A stretch of DNA of 64,000 nucleotides from Stenotrophomonas acidaminiphila (GCA_002951995.1 CP019797.1:3084501-3148500), one strand, 5' to 3'; counted from the first letter of the stretch, positions 9,252 to 19,433 are shown. Notes: generated by a model from the letters alone, not told the origin. Numbers and translations: made by a program.

Positions 9252-9285
9252 AAAGCCCGCTGGCAGCGAACTGCCAGCGGGCTTT
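9252..9285 (+). terminator. Terminator after the vapBC-like operon
   Basis: Fifteen-base-pair perfect stem (AAAGCCCGCTGGCAG / CTGCCAGCGGGCTTT) with a CGAA loop, 45 bp after the toxin stop; A/U-rich flanks on both sides, so it could act in both directions. Confidence 0.85.
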
Positions 9286-9338
9286 GCTCCCTCCCCCACG
9301 TCGGGATGCAGGGCGATCCTGCGGGGTCGGCGTACAAG

Positions 9339-9356
9339 TTGCACGCTGCAGTGCAA
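9339..9356. promoter_or_regulatory. Inverted repeat TTGCAC-N6-GTGCAA, candidate operator
   Basis: Perfect six-base half-sites separated by six bases, 155 bp before the CoA-transferase start and upstream of a -10-like GATAAT at 9475-9480. The geometry is that of a dimeric regulator site; which protein binds is unknown. Confidence 0.35.
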
Positions 9357-9510
9357 AAAAGCCGCTGGCACCGGCAAGGCCCCTGAAACGGCCCGTGGCC
9401 GGCCCCGCCGCCCCCGCATCGCCGGGCGAATGCCATCCCACGAAGGTAGAACACCGCCGGTGGCCGCCATCCGGGATAATCGGCCATCCCCACGAGCCAA
9501 CGTCGTTTCC

Positions 9511-11025
9511 ATGTCTGTAGAACGCATCCTGGACCCGCGCCTGCGCGAACGGGTCGTCTCCGCCGAACACGCCGCCAGCCTGATCCAGCCGGGCGAAACC
9601 GTCGCGATGAGCGGTTTCACCGGTTCCGGTTACCCCAAGGCGGTGCCGCAGTGCCTGGCCCAGCGCATCGAACAGGCGCACGCGCGCGGCGAGGAGTTCC
9701 GCATCAACCTGCTGACCGGCGCCTCGACCGCGCCGGAGCTGGACGGCGCGCTGGCCAAGGTCGATGGCATCGCCATGCGCATGCCGTTCCAGAGCGACCC
9801 GGACGCGCGCAAGCGCATCAACGCCGGCAAGCTGGACTACCTGGACATCCACCTGTCGCACGTCGCCCAGCACGTGTGGTTCGGCTTCTACAACGAGATC
9901 GACACCGCGGTGGTCGAGGTCTCGGCGATCCACGCCGACGGCTCGCTGGTGCCGTCCACCTCGGTGGGCAACAACAAGACCTGGCTGGACCTGGCCAAGA
10001 AGGTGATCATCGAGGTCAACGCGTGGCAGCCGCTGGGCATGGACGGCATGCACGACGTCTATTACGGCACCGCGCTGCCGCCGCACCGCAAGCCGATCCC
10101 GCTGGTGCGCGGCGACGACCGCATCGGCCAGACCACGCTGCGCTGCGACCCGGACAAGATCGCCGCGGTGGTGCTGACCCACGCGCCGGACCGCAACAGC
10201 CCGTTCAACCCGCCCGATGCCGACAGCCAGCGCATCGCCGGGCACCTGATCGAGTTCCTCAAGCATGAAGTGGCGCGCGGGCGCCTGCCGGCCAACCTGC
10301 TGCCGCTGCAGTCGGGCGTGGGCAACATTCCCAATGCGGTGCTGGCGGGGCTGGCCAGCAGCGGCTTCCGCGACCTGGAAGCATTCACCGAGGTGATCCA
10401 GGACGGCATGCTCGAGCTGCTGCGCACCGGCGTGCTGCGCTATGCCTCGTGCACCGGCTTCGCGCTGAGCCCGGTGGCCACCGAGGAGTTCATGCGCAAC
10501 ATCGACTTCTACCGGCAGCGCATCATCATGCGCTCGCAGGAAGTGTCCAACCACCCGGAGCTGGTGCGCCGGCTGGGCTGCATCGGCATGAACGGCATGA
10601 TCGAGGCCGACATCTACGGCAACATCAATTCCACCCATGTCATGGGCAGCAGCATCATGAACGGCATCGGCGGCTCGGGCGACTTCGCGCGCAACGGCTT
10701 CCTGTCGATCTTCCTGAGCCCGTCCACCGCCAAGAACGGCAGCATTTCCTCGATCGTGCCGATGGTCAGCCATGTCGACCACACCGAGCACGACGTGGCG
10801 GTGGTGGTCACCGAGCAGGGCCTGGCCGACCTGCGCGGGCTGCCGCCGCGGGCCCGCGCACGCACGCTGATCGCCAACTGCGTGCACCCGGAGTTCCGCG
10901 ACCAGCTCAGCGATTATTTCGAGCGTGCCTGCCGCGACAGCTACGGCAAGCACACCCCGCACCTGCTGCCGGAGGCGCTGTCCTGGCACCAGCGCTGGCT
11001 GGACACCGGCACGATGAAGGCCTGA
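9511..11025 (+). CDS. Acetyl-CoA hydrolase/transferase family (succinate CoA-transferase-like)
   Basis: 504 residues, matching the AarC/Cat1/ScpC size class. The start ATG 9511 follows a likely -10 (GATAAT 9475-9480) by about 30 bp. Conserved features include MSGFTGSGYPKAVP near residue 35, SVGNNKTWLDLAKKVI, the CoA-loop QSGVGNIPNAVL (about 270) and TEVIQDGM just after it, whose Glu corresponds to the catalytic glutamate that forms the gamma-glutamyl-CoA thioester in AarC. Near the end EQGLADLRGLPPRARA is typical. The enzyme likely moves CoA between succinate and acetate or propionate in the cytoplasm. Single-gene unit ending at a hairpin. Confidence 0.92.
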   Translation: MSVERILDPRLRERVVSAEHAASLIQPGETVAMSGFTGSGYPKAVPQCLAQRIEQAHARGEEFRINLLTGASTAPELDGALAKVDGIAMRMPFQSDPDARKRINAGKLDYLDIHLSHVAQHVWFGFYNEIDTAVVEVSAIHADGSLVPSTSVGNNKTWLDLAKKVIIEVNAWQPLGMDGMHDVYYGTALPPHRKPIPLVRGDDRIGQTTLRCDPDKIAAVVLTHAPDRNSPFNPPDADSQRIAGHLIEFLKHEVARGRLPANLLPLQSGVGNIPNAVLAGLASSGFRDLEAFTEVIQDGMLELLRTGVLRYASCTGFALSPVATEEFMRNIDFYRQRIIMRSQEVSNHPELVRRLGCIGMNGMIEADIYGNINSTHVMGSSIMNGIGGSGDFARNGFLSIFLSPSTAKNGSISSIVPMVSHVDHTEHDVAVVVTEQGLADLRGLPPRARARTLIANCVHPEFRDQLSDYFERACRDSYGKHTPHLLPEALSWHQRWLDTGTMKA

Positions 11026-11045
11026 GGCCCGCATTTGCCGCACCG

Positions 11046-11074
11046 CATGAAGCCCGGGATTCCCGGGCTTCATG
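11046..11074. terminator. Bidirectional hairpin between converging genes
   Basis: Fourteen-base perfect inverted repeat (CATGAAGCCCGGGA / TCCCGGGCTTCATG) between the CoA-transferase stop and the converging yegP stop. U-tract is poor on both strands. Confidence 0.6.
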
Positions 11075-11094
11075 CGTTTACGGGCGGGCCCGGC

Positions 11095-11433
11095 TCAGCC
11101 GCCGGTCTGGTCCTTGACCGTCGTGGCCTGGCCGTTGGCCTTGACGCTGCTGATGCCGGCTTCGCGCGCGGCCCGCGATGCATACAGCTGGCTGCTGCCG
11201 ATCACCTGGTGGTTGGCCGCCGTGAGGTTGAAATGGTAACGGCCGTCGCTGGCCGTCCTGCGCGCGTAGCGCGCGTCGTCGGCACAGTTGGCGCGTACCG
11301 AGGCGATGCCGTTCTCCGCGGCCGCGCGCGTGGTGTAGCGCTCGCTGCCCAGGATGACTTCGGCATTGCCGGCCTTGAGCACGAAGTGGAACTGGCCGTC
11401 ACTGCTGCGATGCAACTCGAACCAACCCTTCAT
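11095..11433 (-). CDS. YegP family (DUF1508) protein
   Basis: 112 residues with the two tandem DUF1508 repeats: FELHRSSDGQFHFVLKAGNAEVI (residues 5-27) with its ENGIASVRAN partner, and ASDGRYHFNLTAANHQVIG with EAGISSVKAN. Each repeat forms a small beta-alpha unit; YegP proteins are short cytosolic proteins of unknown function, often stress-induced. ATG 11433 starts exactly at the first repeat. The gene is monocistronic and converges on the CoA-transferase gene with the hairpin at 11046-11074 between them. Confidence 0.9.
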   Translation of the reverse strand: MKGWFELHRSSDGQFHFVLKAGNAEVILGSERYTTRAAAENGIASVRANCADDARYARRTASDGRYHFNLTAANHQVIGSSQLYASRAAREAGISSVKANGQATTVKDQTGG

Positions 11434-11565
11434 CAGGTTTCCCCGCTGCTGGAGTCGCCGGCGCGCGACACCGCGGCACCGCCGCCGCCCCGCTCCGGCC
11501 GGAGGCCCGCCGCAAGCGGGCCGCTGTGGCCGCGCAAAGCCCCACGGCCAGGCCCGAATCTACCC

Positions 11566-11826
11566 TTATCGGCCGCCGTGTTCGAGCCAGGCCAGCTTGC
11601 GGTCGCGCGGTTGCCGCTTCAGCTGCCACTCCGCGCGCGACGCGGCGGCGCGGTCGGCGTACTGGCGGACACCCAGCACGCGCAGCGGCGGGTGCGCGCG
11701 GGTGTAGCGCGCGCCCTTGCCGGCCGCATGCGCCTGGAAGCGCGCCTGCACGTCGGTGGTGATGCCGGCGTAGTAGCTGCCGCCGCTGCACTCCAGCAGG
11801 TACAGGAACCAGGCGCCGCCGGCCAC
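11566..11826 (-). CDS. GIY-YIG nuclease superfamily protein (YhbQ-like)
   Basis: 86 residues. The core [19 protein letters not shown] has the GIY-YIG pair in the variant form LYL...YAG, followed by the conserved Arg (QARFQAH) and the Glu-bearing helix (SRAEWQLKR), as in the short YhbQ/UPF0213 family. These are stand-alone single-domain proteins; a DNA structure-specific nuclease role is known for related members but not proven for most. The start is the GTG at 11826; no ATG is available close to the domain, and the ribosome site is weak. It sits 17 bp downstream of the secreted protein gene at 11844-12287, in the same direction. Confidence 0.85.
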   Translation of the reverse strand: MAGGAWFLYLLECSGGSYYAGITTDVQARFQAHAAGKGARYTRAHPPLRVLGVRQYADRAAASRAEWQLKRQPRDRKLAWLEHGGR

Positions 11827-11843
11827 GTTGCCCCGTCCGCGGC

Positions 11844-12287
11844 TTACAGGCTGGCGGCGTCGGCGATCTTGCACATGCCCTCGCCCACGGCCTTGTTCGA
11901 GGTCATCTGCCCGCCCTTGATGCTGAAACGCACTTCCACGCGGATGCTGCCGTCGTCCTGGCGGCGCACGGTGGTGCGCAGCGGCACGGTGGAACCGCCG
12001 CCACCGCGCACCGGGTTCTCGGCGGCGATGTAGCCGGTGCGCTCGTTCGGCGACACCGACACCATGCCCTCGGCCTCGATCGCGGCGACGGTCTTGCGGA
12101 AGGCTTCGGCGTAGCTGACGCCTTCGTGTTCGGTCGCGGCCAGGAACTGCTTGCCGGTGGTGAAGCCGCCGGTCACCGACAGATTCTGCAGGCAGCCACT
12201 GCCCGAGTCCTGGACCGGCTTTTTGGCCACGGCCAGTGCCGGCACCAGCATCAATGCCATCGCGACGGTGCAACTGAGGATACGCAT
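11844..12287 (-). CDS. Secreted protein of unknown function
   Basis: 147 residues with a signal peptide ([20 protein letters not shown]). The mature domain carries a Cys near its start (GSGCLQNL) and one near the end ([10 protein letters not shown]), probably a disulfide, and a middle part with the pattern [17 protein letters not shown]. The ATG at 12287 is preceded by GGAGAAGGAA; a GTG directly before it is also in frame. It looks like a small periplasmic domain of alternating helix and strands; I do not recognise a named family. Same direction as the GIY-YIG gene that follows. Confidence 0.65.
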   Translation of the reverse strand: MRILSCTVAMALMLVPALAVAKKPVQDSGSGCLQNLSVTGGFTTGKQFLAATEHEGVSYAEAFRKTVAAIEAEGMVSVSPNERTGYIAAENPVRGGGGSTVPLRTTVRRQDDGSIRVEVRFSIKGGQMTSNKAVGEGMCKIADAASL

Positions 12288-12358
12288 CACTTCCTTCTCC
12301 CTGGTACGGTGATTGATCGGCTTCCTGCCGGACGCGGCGCGTCCTGTTCCACACAGCA

Positions 12359-12383
12359 GGCGGGAGGCCTGGCGCCTCCCGCC
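12359..12383 (-). terminator. Hairpin downstream of aroG
   Basis: Ten-base-pair GC-rich stem (GGCGGGAGGC / GCCTCCCGCC) with a five-base loop, 53 bp after the aroG stop. There is no U-tract on either strand, so termination would be weak or Rho-assisted. Confidence 0.45.
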
Positions 12384-12435
12384 GGGTAAGCTACTTGGAG
12401 CGGCCGGCCGTTGCCAGTGCAGGCGTCACACCCGC

Positions 12436-13508
12436 TCAGGCGGCCGCCTCCAGCCGCGCGCGGCGGCGCACCCGCACCGCCTCGGCCAGGCGCTCGAGCA
12501 CCTGCACGGTGCTGTCCCAGCCGATGCAGCCGTCGGTGATGCTCTGGCCGTAGACCAATGGCTGGCCGTCGACCAGGTCCTGGCGGCCGGCGACCAGGTG
12601 GCTCTCGACCATGACCCCGACCACGCGCGATTCGCCCGCTTCCAGCTGCCCGGCGATGTCCGCGATCACCTGCGGCTGGTTCTCCGGCTTCTTGCTGCTG
12701 TTGGCATGGCTGGCGTCGATCATCAACCGCGCCGGCAGCTGCGCCCTGGCCAGCACCTCGCTGGCCGCCTGCACGCTGGCCGCGTCGAAGTTGGGCAGCT
12801 TGCCGCCGCGCAGGATGACGTGGCAGTCGGGGTTGCCGCGGGTGGCGACGATGGCGGTGCCGCCTTCCTTGGTGACCGACAGGAAATGGTGCGGATGCGA
12901 GGCCGCGCCCACCGCATCGGCGGCGATCTTGACGTCGCCGGTGGTGCCGTTCTTGAAGCCCACCGGGCACGACAGCCCGGAGGCCAGCTCGCGGTGCACC
13001 TGGCTTTCGGTGGTGCGCGCGCCGATCGCGCCCCAGGCCACCAGGTCGGCGATGTACTGCGGCGAGATCACGTCGAGGAACTCCACGCCGGCCGGCAGGC
13101 CCAGCCGGTTGATGTCGCGCAGCAGGCCGCGCGCCACCCGCAGGCCCTTGTTGATGTTGAAGCTGCCGTCCAGGTCCGGGTCGTTGATCAGCCCCTTCCA
13201 GCCGACGGTGGTGCGCGGCTTCTCGAAGTACACGCGCATGACGATTTCGAGTTCGCCGCCAAGCGCGTCGCGCAGCGGGCGCAGGCGCTGGGCGTAGTCC
13301 ATCGCCGCCACCGGGTCGTGGATCGAGCACGGCCCGACCACCACCGCCAGGCGGTCGTCATGGCCATGCAGGATGTGGTGCAGCGCGGCGCGGGCGTCGG
13401 CCACCGTCTGCGAGGCCTGCTCGTCGCAGGGCAGCAGCGAGATCAGGTGCGCCGGCGGGGTCAGCGGATCGAGCCGGCGGATGCGAAGGTCGTCGGTGTG
13501 GGGGGCAT
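12436..13508 (-). CDS. aroG: 3-deoxy-7-phosphoheptulonate (DAHP) synthase, class I; frameshifted at the N-terminus in this assembly
   Basis: First enzyme of the shikimate pathway: condenses phosphoenolpyruvate and erythrose 4-phosphate in the cytoplasm. Class I signatures are clear: VVVGPCSIHDP, MRVYFEKPRTTVGWKG, GFKNGTTGDVKIA, HANSSKKPENQ and ITDGCIGWDST. In the assembly the ATG at 13508 leads out of frame; the family N-terminus (HTDDLRIRRLDPLTPPAHL) is read only if the run of six C after ATG is seven. With that base the protein is 357 residues, normal for AroG. A GTG at 13404 would give an implausibly short 322-residue form. Preceded by an aromatic leader peptide and attenuator (13632-13766). 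Confidence 0.92.
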
Positions 13509-13631
13509 TGCGGGGTCTCCGGTGTCAAGCGTGGTGGGGGCCCCAGCGGAAGGCGGCATGAAAAAACGGCAGGACAGTCGTTTTTCACGGCGAAGCCGCC
13601 CGCAGGGTGGCGCACAGGGATGTGCGCCATG

Positions 13632-13662
13632 AAAAAAGCCGCCAGGTTCGCTGGCGGCTTTT
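13632..13662 (-). terminator. Attenuator terminator upstream of aroG
   Basis: Minus-strand stem AAAAGCCGCCAG (13662-13651) with CTGGCGGCTTTT (13645-13634), loop of five, then six U (13637-13632). It lies 24 bases after the leader-peptide stop and 124 bases before aroG. Its 5-prime arm (13657-13649, CCGCCAGCG) is perfectly complementary to CGCTGGCGG inside the leader peptide coding region (13717-13709), giving an alternative antiterminator. Confidence 0.85.
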
Positions 13663-13685
13663 CGGGAGTGCGTCTGAAAGTTTCT

Positions 13686-13766
13686 TCAGGGTGAGCGCAG
13701 TCCTTCCTCCGCCAGCGGCTTCGGAAAGTAGTACCAGAAGTAAAAGCTGGCGCGGGTTGCGTTCAT
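13686..13766 (-). CDS. aroG leader peptide rich in aromatic residues
   Basis: A 26-residue ORF starting at ATG 13766 and ending at TGA 13686, containing seven aromatic codons in a row (SFYFWYYFP, residues 7-15). All three aromatic amino acids, the end products of the pathway that aroG opens, are represented. Directly upstream of these codons GCGCCAGC (13753-13746) can pair with GCTGGCGG downstream (13716-13709), and the latter can instead pair with the terminator arm. This is the complete 1:2, 2:3, 3:4 arrangement of ribosome-mediated attenuators. The ribosome site before the ATG is weak; too short for automatic gene finders. Function is inferred from this architecture. Confidence 0.82.
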   Translation of the reverse strand: MNATRASFYFWYYFPKPLAEEGLRSP

Positions 13767-13882
13767 GGGCAGCATTGATAACACGGTTTTTTGTGCGATG
13801 CGACAGTTTCAACCGCAACCGCGATTCACCCCCGGGGCGCGATACTTGTGCGTCTTCCCCCGATGCCCGGCGAGGCCCGGCC

Positions 13883-14326
13883 ATGACCACCGACACCCTG
13901 CTGCAGGTCGCCTGCCCGCACTGCAACGCCATCAACCGCCTGCCGGCCGCGCGGCTGGCGCAGTCGCCGGCGTGCGGACGCTGCCACCGGCCGCTGTTCG
14001 CCGCCACCCCGGTGGCGCTCGACGCCGCCGCCTTCGAGGCCCACGCGCAGCGCTCGCAGCTGCCGCTGCTGGTCGACTTCTGGGCGGCCTGGTGCGGCCC
14101 CTGCCGGCAGATGGCACCGGAGTTCGCCAGAGCGGCCGCGCAGCTGGAGCCGCAGGTGCGCCTGGGCAAGCTCGACACCGAGGCCGAACCGGCGCTGGCG
14201 GCGCGCTTCGGTATCCGCAGCATCCCCACGCTGGTGCTGCTGCACGGCGGCCGCGAGCTGGCGCGCCAGTCCGGGGCGATGCCGGCCGGCGCGATCGTGC
14301 AGTGGGTGCGCGCGCAGTTGCGGTGA
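13883..14326 (+). CDS. trxC: Thioredoxin TrxC (thioredoxin 2)
   Basis: 147 residues. An N-terminal zinc ribbon with CPHC (C11, C14) and CGRC (C31, C34) precedes the thioredoxin fold, whose active site WCGPC spans residues 70-74; IRSIPT with the cis-proline follows. The combination defines thioredoxin 2, a cytosolic disulfide reductase that in E. coli is induced by oxidative stress and whose zinc site responds to oxidants. Transcribed divergently from the aroG leader; the 116 bp between the two starts must hold both promoters (GATACT near 13840 is a possible -10 for trxC). Followed by GTAG-type repeats. Confidence 0.93.
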   Translation: MTTDTLLQVACPHCNAINRLPAARLAQSPACGRCHRPLFAATPVALDAAAFEAHAQRSQLPLLVDFWAAWCGPCRQMAPEFARAAAQLEPQVRLGKLDTEAEPALAARFGIRSIPTLVLLHGGRELARQSGAMPAGAIVQWVRAQLR

Positions 14327-14355
14327 GCGCCCGGCATCGAAACAACCCGCATACC

Positions 14356-14480
14356 GTAGATGCGGGGCTTGCCCCGCATGAAGCTTCACCGCGAAAGCCC
14401 GGTGCGGGGCGAGCCCTGCACCTACGGCACGGTAGCTTCATCGCAAAATCCATCGTGCGGGGCGAGCCTCGCCCCACAAG
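14356..14480. repeat. GTAG palindromes (SMAG/REP-like) between trxC and groEL
   Basis: A plus-oriented copy at 14356-14379 is identical to those in the array at 5.2-5.5 kb; a minus-oriented copy follows at 14402-14425 and a decayed, GTAG-less copy at about 14454-14478. This is the same composite unit as the 5.05-5.63 kb array, placed between the ends of two converging genes. Confidence 0.8.
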
Positions 14481-14515
14481 ACACCCGGTCCGGCGACGGG
14501 GAACCGGAAAGCAGA

Positions 14516-14537
14516 AACCCCGCCTCGCGGCGGGGTT
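14516..14537 (-). terminator. groEL terminator
   Basis: AACCCCGCC / GGCGGGGTT stem with a four-base loop; on the minus strand followed by TCTGCTTTCC. It lies 37 bp after the groEL stop. Confidence 0.75.
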
Positions 14538-14573
14538 CCTTCGTGCAACGGCAGCGGTGAGGCTGCGGCGGAC

Positions 14574-16226
<1,653 letters not shown>

Positions 16227-16275
16227 TCAGTGGATCAGGGTTTAAGGGGTCTTGGGAGTCGTTCGGAAACGCGGC

Positions 16276-16563
16276 TCAGCCGATCACGGCCAGCACGTCG
16301 TCCTCACGCAGCACCTTGTATTCGACGCCGTCGGCCTTGTAGGTGGAACCGGCGTACTGGCCGTAGATGACCTTGTCGCCGACCTTCAGCGCCGGGGCGC
16401 GGACGCTGCCGTTGTCCAGCGGCTTGCCGGGGCCGACGGCCACGACTTCGCCCTTGGTGGACTTTTCCTTGGCCGAATCGGGGATCAGGATGCCACCGGC
16501 AGAGACTTCCTCGGCTTCGATGGGCTTGACCACGACGCGGTCGTGCAGCGGCTTGATGCTCAT
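16276..16563 (-). CDS. groES: 10 kDa co-chaperonin GroES
   Basis: 95 residues, the standard GroES length. Starts [12 protein letters not shown] and contains the mobile-loop region [16 protein letters not shown] (about 20-35) that contacts GroEL, and ends [15 protein letters not shown]. It caps the GroEL cavity during protein folding. First gene of the groESL operon; leader of roughly 105 bases from the predicted heat-shock promoter. Confidence 0.98.
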   Translation of the reverse strand: MSIKPLHDRVVVKPIEAEEVSAGGILIPDSAKEKSTKGEVVAVGPGKPLDNGSVRAPALKVGDKVIYGQYAGSTYKADGVEYKVLREDDVLAVIG

Positions 16564-16676
16564 GTGAGACCTCTTGGATGTTGGTGATGGGTCTGGAAAG
16601 TCCGGTGGTCGCCACCGCTGCCGTCCGGCAGCAGCGACGCCACGCCTAAAAACGCCCGTCGCCGGGCTTGGCTGGG

Positions 16677-16704
16677 AAATGGGGACCGCCGGCGGGCTTT
16701 CAAG
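16677..16704 (-). promoter_or_regulatory. Sigma-32 (heat-shock) promoter of groESL
   Basis: On the minus strand CTTGAA (16704-16699), a 14-base spacer, then CCCCATTT (16684-16677), an almost exact match to the sigma-32 consensus. No CIRCE inverted repeat was found between it and groES, so HrcA control is not supported here. Confidence 0.85.
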
Positions 16705-16779
16705 TGCCTGAACCCAACTTCCTGCGACCCCGCCACCGGTGCCCCGGCGGCGGCGGCGGCATCTGCGACAATGCCGCGG

Positions 16780-17105
16780 ATGGACGCCCGCCTTGTCTTC
16801 TGTACCTGCCCCGACGCCGCCACCGCCCAGGCGCTTGCCCGGCTGCTGGTCGAGCAGCGGCTGGCCGCCTGCGTGAACTTGTTGCCGCATATACAGTCTG
16901 TGTATCGCTGGCAGGAGCGGGTCGAGCAGGCGGAGGAAGTCCAGCTGCTGATCAAGACCACCGCCGATCGCCTGGACGCGCTGACCGCGGCGCTCCTGCA
17001 GCACCACCCGTATGAATTGCCGGAAATACTGGCCGTTTCCCCAGCGCGGGGCTGCCGGCCTACCTGGACTGGATCCGGGCCCAGACCCGCGAGGACCTGA
17101 CTTGA
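16780..17105 (+). CDS. cutA: Divalent-cation tolerance protein CutA, frameshifted in this assembly
   Basis: Starts [12 protein letters not shown] (ATG 16780; an ATG at 16771 overlaps a promoter-like GACAATG). Family patterns [14 protein letters not shown] and SVYRWQ, then [10 protein letters not shown] and HPYELPEI follow. After AVS the reading frame changes: the family C-terminus [16 protein letters not shown] is read one frame over and ends at TGA 17103-17105. One missing base at about 17046-17050 explains it; restored length is about 108 residues. CutA is a small trimeric cytosolic protein linked to copper and divalent-metal tolerance. Next to dsbD, as in many gamma-proteobacteria, 2 bp upstream of it. 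Confidence 0.87.
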
Positions 17106-17107
17106 AG

Positions 17108-19432
17108 ATGCTGTTGCGCCGTTTCACCGCCCTGTGCCTGCTTACCCTCTGTGCCTTCCCGGCGCTCGCCCTGGACGAGAAGGACCTGCTGCCGGTCGAC
17201 CAGGCCTTCGCCCTCCAGGTCCAGGCGGACACGCGCGACCGCATCGAGCTGCGCTGGGACATCGCCCCGGGCTACTACCTCTACCGCCACCGCACCAGCG
17301 TCAAGGCCGGGCCCGGGTTCAGCGCCGGCGCGCTGCAGATGCCGGCCGGGGAAAAGAAGCACGACGAGTTCTTCGGTGACGTCGAGACCTACCACCGGCA
17401 GCTCAAGGCCACCCTGCCCGGCACCGCGGACGCCGCCGCCGGGACGGTGACGCTGGAGGTGCGCTACCAGGGCTGCGCCGATGCCGGCGTGTGCTATCCG
17501 CCGCAGAAGCGCACCGTCGAGGTCCGGCTGCCCGGCGCCGCGGCCACCCCTGCCGCGGCGACCGGCGCGCCGCTGTTCAACCCGCTGGCGCGCACCGACG
17601 GCGGCGGCCTGAAGCTGCCGGGCAGCGCCGCCACCCAGTCGCTGCCGCTGCCCTCGGAGCAGGCGTTCGGCTTCGAGGCGATCGTCGACGACGGCAACCG
17701 CCTGCTGCTGCGGTTCTCGCCGGCACCGGGCTACTACCTGTACCGCGACCGCACCTCGCTGGCGCTGGAAGGCGCGGCCGGGATCCGCACCGGCAAGCCT
17801 CAGTGGCCGGCGGGCACCTCCCACCGCGACGAGCATTTCGGCAACGTGGTGGTCTACTTCGACCAGGTCGACGTCCCGCTGCCGCTGCACCGCGAACGCG
17901 CCGACGCCAGCCCGGCGACGCTGGTGGCCACCTTCCAGGGCTGCCAGACCGACGGCATCTGCTACCCGCCGATGACCCGGCGGGTGCGGCTGTCGCTGCC
18001 CGCCGGCAAGGTCTCGCCCAGCGGCGAGGCCATGGTCACGCCGCTGGTGATCACGCCGCTGCCCAGTGGTCGCAAGCCCGCCGACCCGGTGGCCATCGAC
18101 CCGGCCAACCCGCCCGCCCCGCAGCCGCTGGTGGTCCGTTCCAACGACAGCGGCAACGGCGCCGCCACCACGCCCGACGCCTCGGCCGACAACGCCGGCC
18201 GCAGCCAGCCGCCGGGCAGCGCCGGCGAGGATGACTCGCTGGCGTGGATCCTGCTGCTGGCGCTGGCCGGCGGCCTGGTCCTGAACCTGATGCCATGCGT
18301 GCTGCCGGTGCTGTCGCTGAAGGTGCTGGGGCTGGCGCAGAGCGGTGAGAGCCGCCAGCACGCCCGCCGCCACGCGCTGTGGTACACGCTGGGGGTGCTG
18401 GTGGCGTTCACCGCCATCGGCGCGCTGGTACTGGCCCTGCGCGCGGCCGGGCAGGCCGCCGGCTGGGGCTTCCAGCTGCAGCACCCGTGGTTCATCGCCG
18501 CGCTGGTGTACCTGATGTTCGTGGTCGGCCTGAGCCTGAGCGGCGTGTTCACCCTGGGCGGCAACCTCGGCGGCGTCGGCCAGTCGCTGGCGCAGCGCCA
18601 GGACGCGGCCGGCGACTTCTTCACCGGGGTGCTGGCCTGCGTGGTCGCCAGCCCGTGCATCGCCCCGTTCATGGGCCCGGCGCTGGCCTATGCGTTCACC
18701 GCGCCGGCGGCGGTGGCGATGCTGGTGTTCCTGGCCCTGGGGCTGGGGCTGGCGCTGCCGTTCCTGCTGATCGGCTTCGTGCCGGCGCTGGCCCGGCGCC
18801 TGCCCAGGCCCGGCGCCTGGATGGAAACCTTCAAGCAGGTGCTGGCGTTCCCGATGTACCTGACCGCGATCTGGCTGCTGTGGGTGCTGGGCAAGCAGCG
18901 CGGCATCGACGCGATGGCGCTGCTGCTGGCCGGCGCGGCGCTGCTGGCGCTGGGGCTGTGGTGGTTCGAGCGCAACCGCTGGCGCAGCCGCCGCGCGGGC
19001 ATGGCGCTGGGCGCGGTGCTGGCGCTGCTGGCACTGGTGCCGGTGTGGGGCGTGACCCGCATGGAACCGCCGGCACGCGCGGCCAGCGAGGGCACGGTGG
19101 CGTACTCGCCGGAAATGCTGGACCGGCTGCGCGCGGACAACCGCGTGGTATTCGTCAACATGACCGCCGACTGGTGCGTGACCTGCAAGGCCAACGAACG
19201 CAACGTGCTCGACCGCGATACGTTCCGCGACACCCTCAAGCGGGTGGACGCGGTGTACATGCGCGGCGACTGGACCAACGTGGACCCGCAGATCAGCGCG
19301 TTCCTGGAGCAGCACAAGGCGGTGGGCGTGCCGCTGTACGTGGTGTACGGGCCGGGTGCGCCGCCGCGCGTGCTGCCGACCGTGCTGACCCAGGCCATCG
19401 TCGAGGACGCGCTGCTGCGCGCGGCGCGCTGA
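17108..19432 (+). CDS. dsbD: Thiol:disulfide interchange protein DsbD with a duplicated N-terminal domain
   Basis: 774 residues, about 200 more than E. coli DsbD. A signal peptide ends near ALA-LD (residue 20). Two DsbD-alpha-like periplasmic domains follow, each with the [11 protein letters not shown] motif (about 53 and 205) and its own Cys pair ([11 protein letters not shown] and [11 protein letters not shown]). A Pro/Ala linker leads to an eight-helix membrane domain with [10 protein letters not shown] and the SPCIAPFMG cysteine, then a periplasmic thioredoxin domain with WCVTCK (about 690). It carries electrons from cytosolic thioredoxin to periplasmic thiol enzymes. Starts 2 bp after cutA and 1 bp before the TlpA-like gene: one operon. 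Confidence 0.93.
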   Translation: MLLRRFTALCLLTLCAFPALALDEKDLLPVDQAFALQVQADTRDRIELRWDIAPGYYLYRHRTSVKAGPGFSAGALQMPAGEKKHDEFFGDVETYHRQLKATLPGTADAAAGTVTLEVRYQGCADAGVCYPPQKRTVEVRLPGAAATPAAATGAPLFNPLARTDGGGLKLPGSAATQSLPLPSEQAFGFEAIVDDGNRLLLRFSPAPGYYLYRDRTSLALEGAAGIRTGKPQWPAGTSHRDEHFGNVVVYFDQVDVPLPLHRERADASPATLVATFQGCQTDGICYPPMTRRVRLSLPAGKVSPSGEAMVTPLVITPLPSGRKPADPVAIDPANPPAPQPLVVRSNDSGNGAATTPDASADNAGRSQPPGSAGEDDSLAWILLLALAGGLVLNLMPCVLPVLSLKVLGLAQSGESRQHARRHALWYTLGVLVAFTAIGALVLALRAAGQAAGWGFQLQHPWFIAALVYLMFVVGLSLSGVFTLGGNLGGVGQSLAQRQDAAGDFFTGVLACVVASPCIAPFMGPALAYAFTAPAAVAMLVFLALGLGLALPFLLIGFVPALARRLPRPGAWMETFKQVLAFPMYLTAIWLLWVLGKQRGIDAMALLLAGAALLALGLWWFERNRWRSRRAGMALGAVLALLALVPVWGVTRMEPPARAASEGTVAYSPEMLDRLRADNRVVFVNMTADWCVTCKANERNVLDRDTFRDTLKRVDAVYMRGDWTNVDPQISAFLEQHKAVGVPLYVVYGPGAPPRVLPTVLTQAIVEDALLRAAR

Positions 19433-19433
19433 G

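Noticed and set aside
13358..13630. A 90-codon minus-strand frame between the attenuator and aroG as a protein
   Set aside because: It has no motif and overlaps the real aroG N-terminus; the in-frame AroG reading is recovered by one base in the C run.
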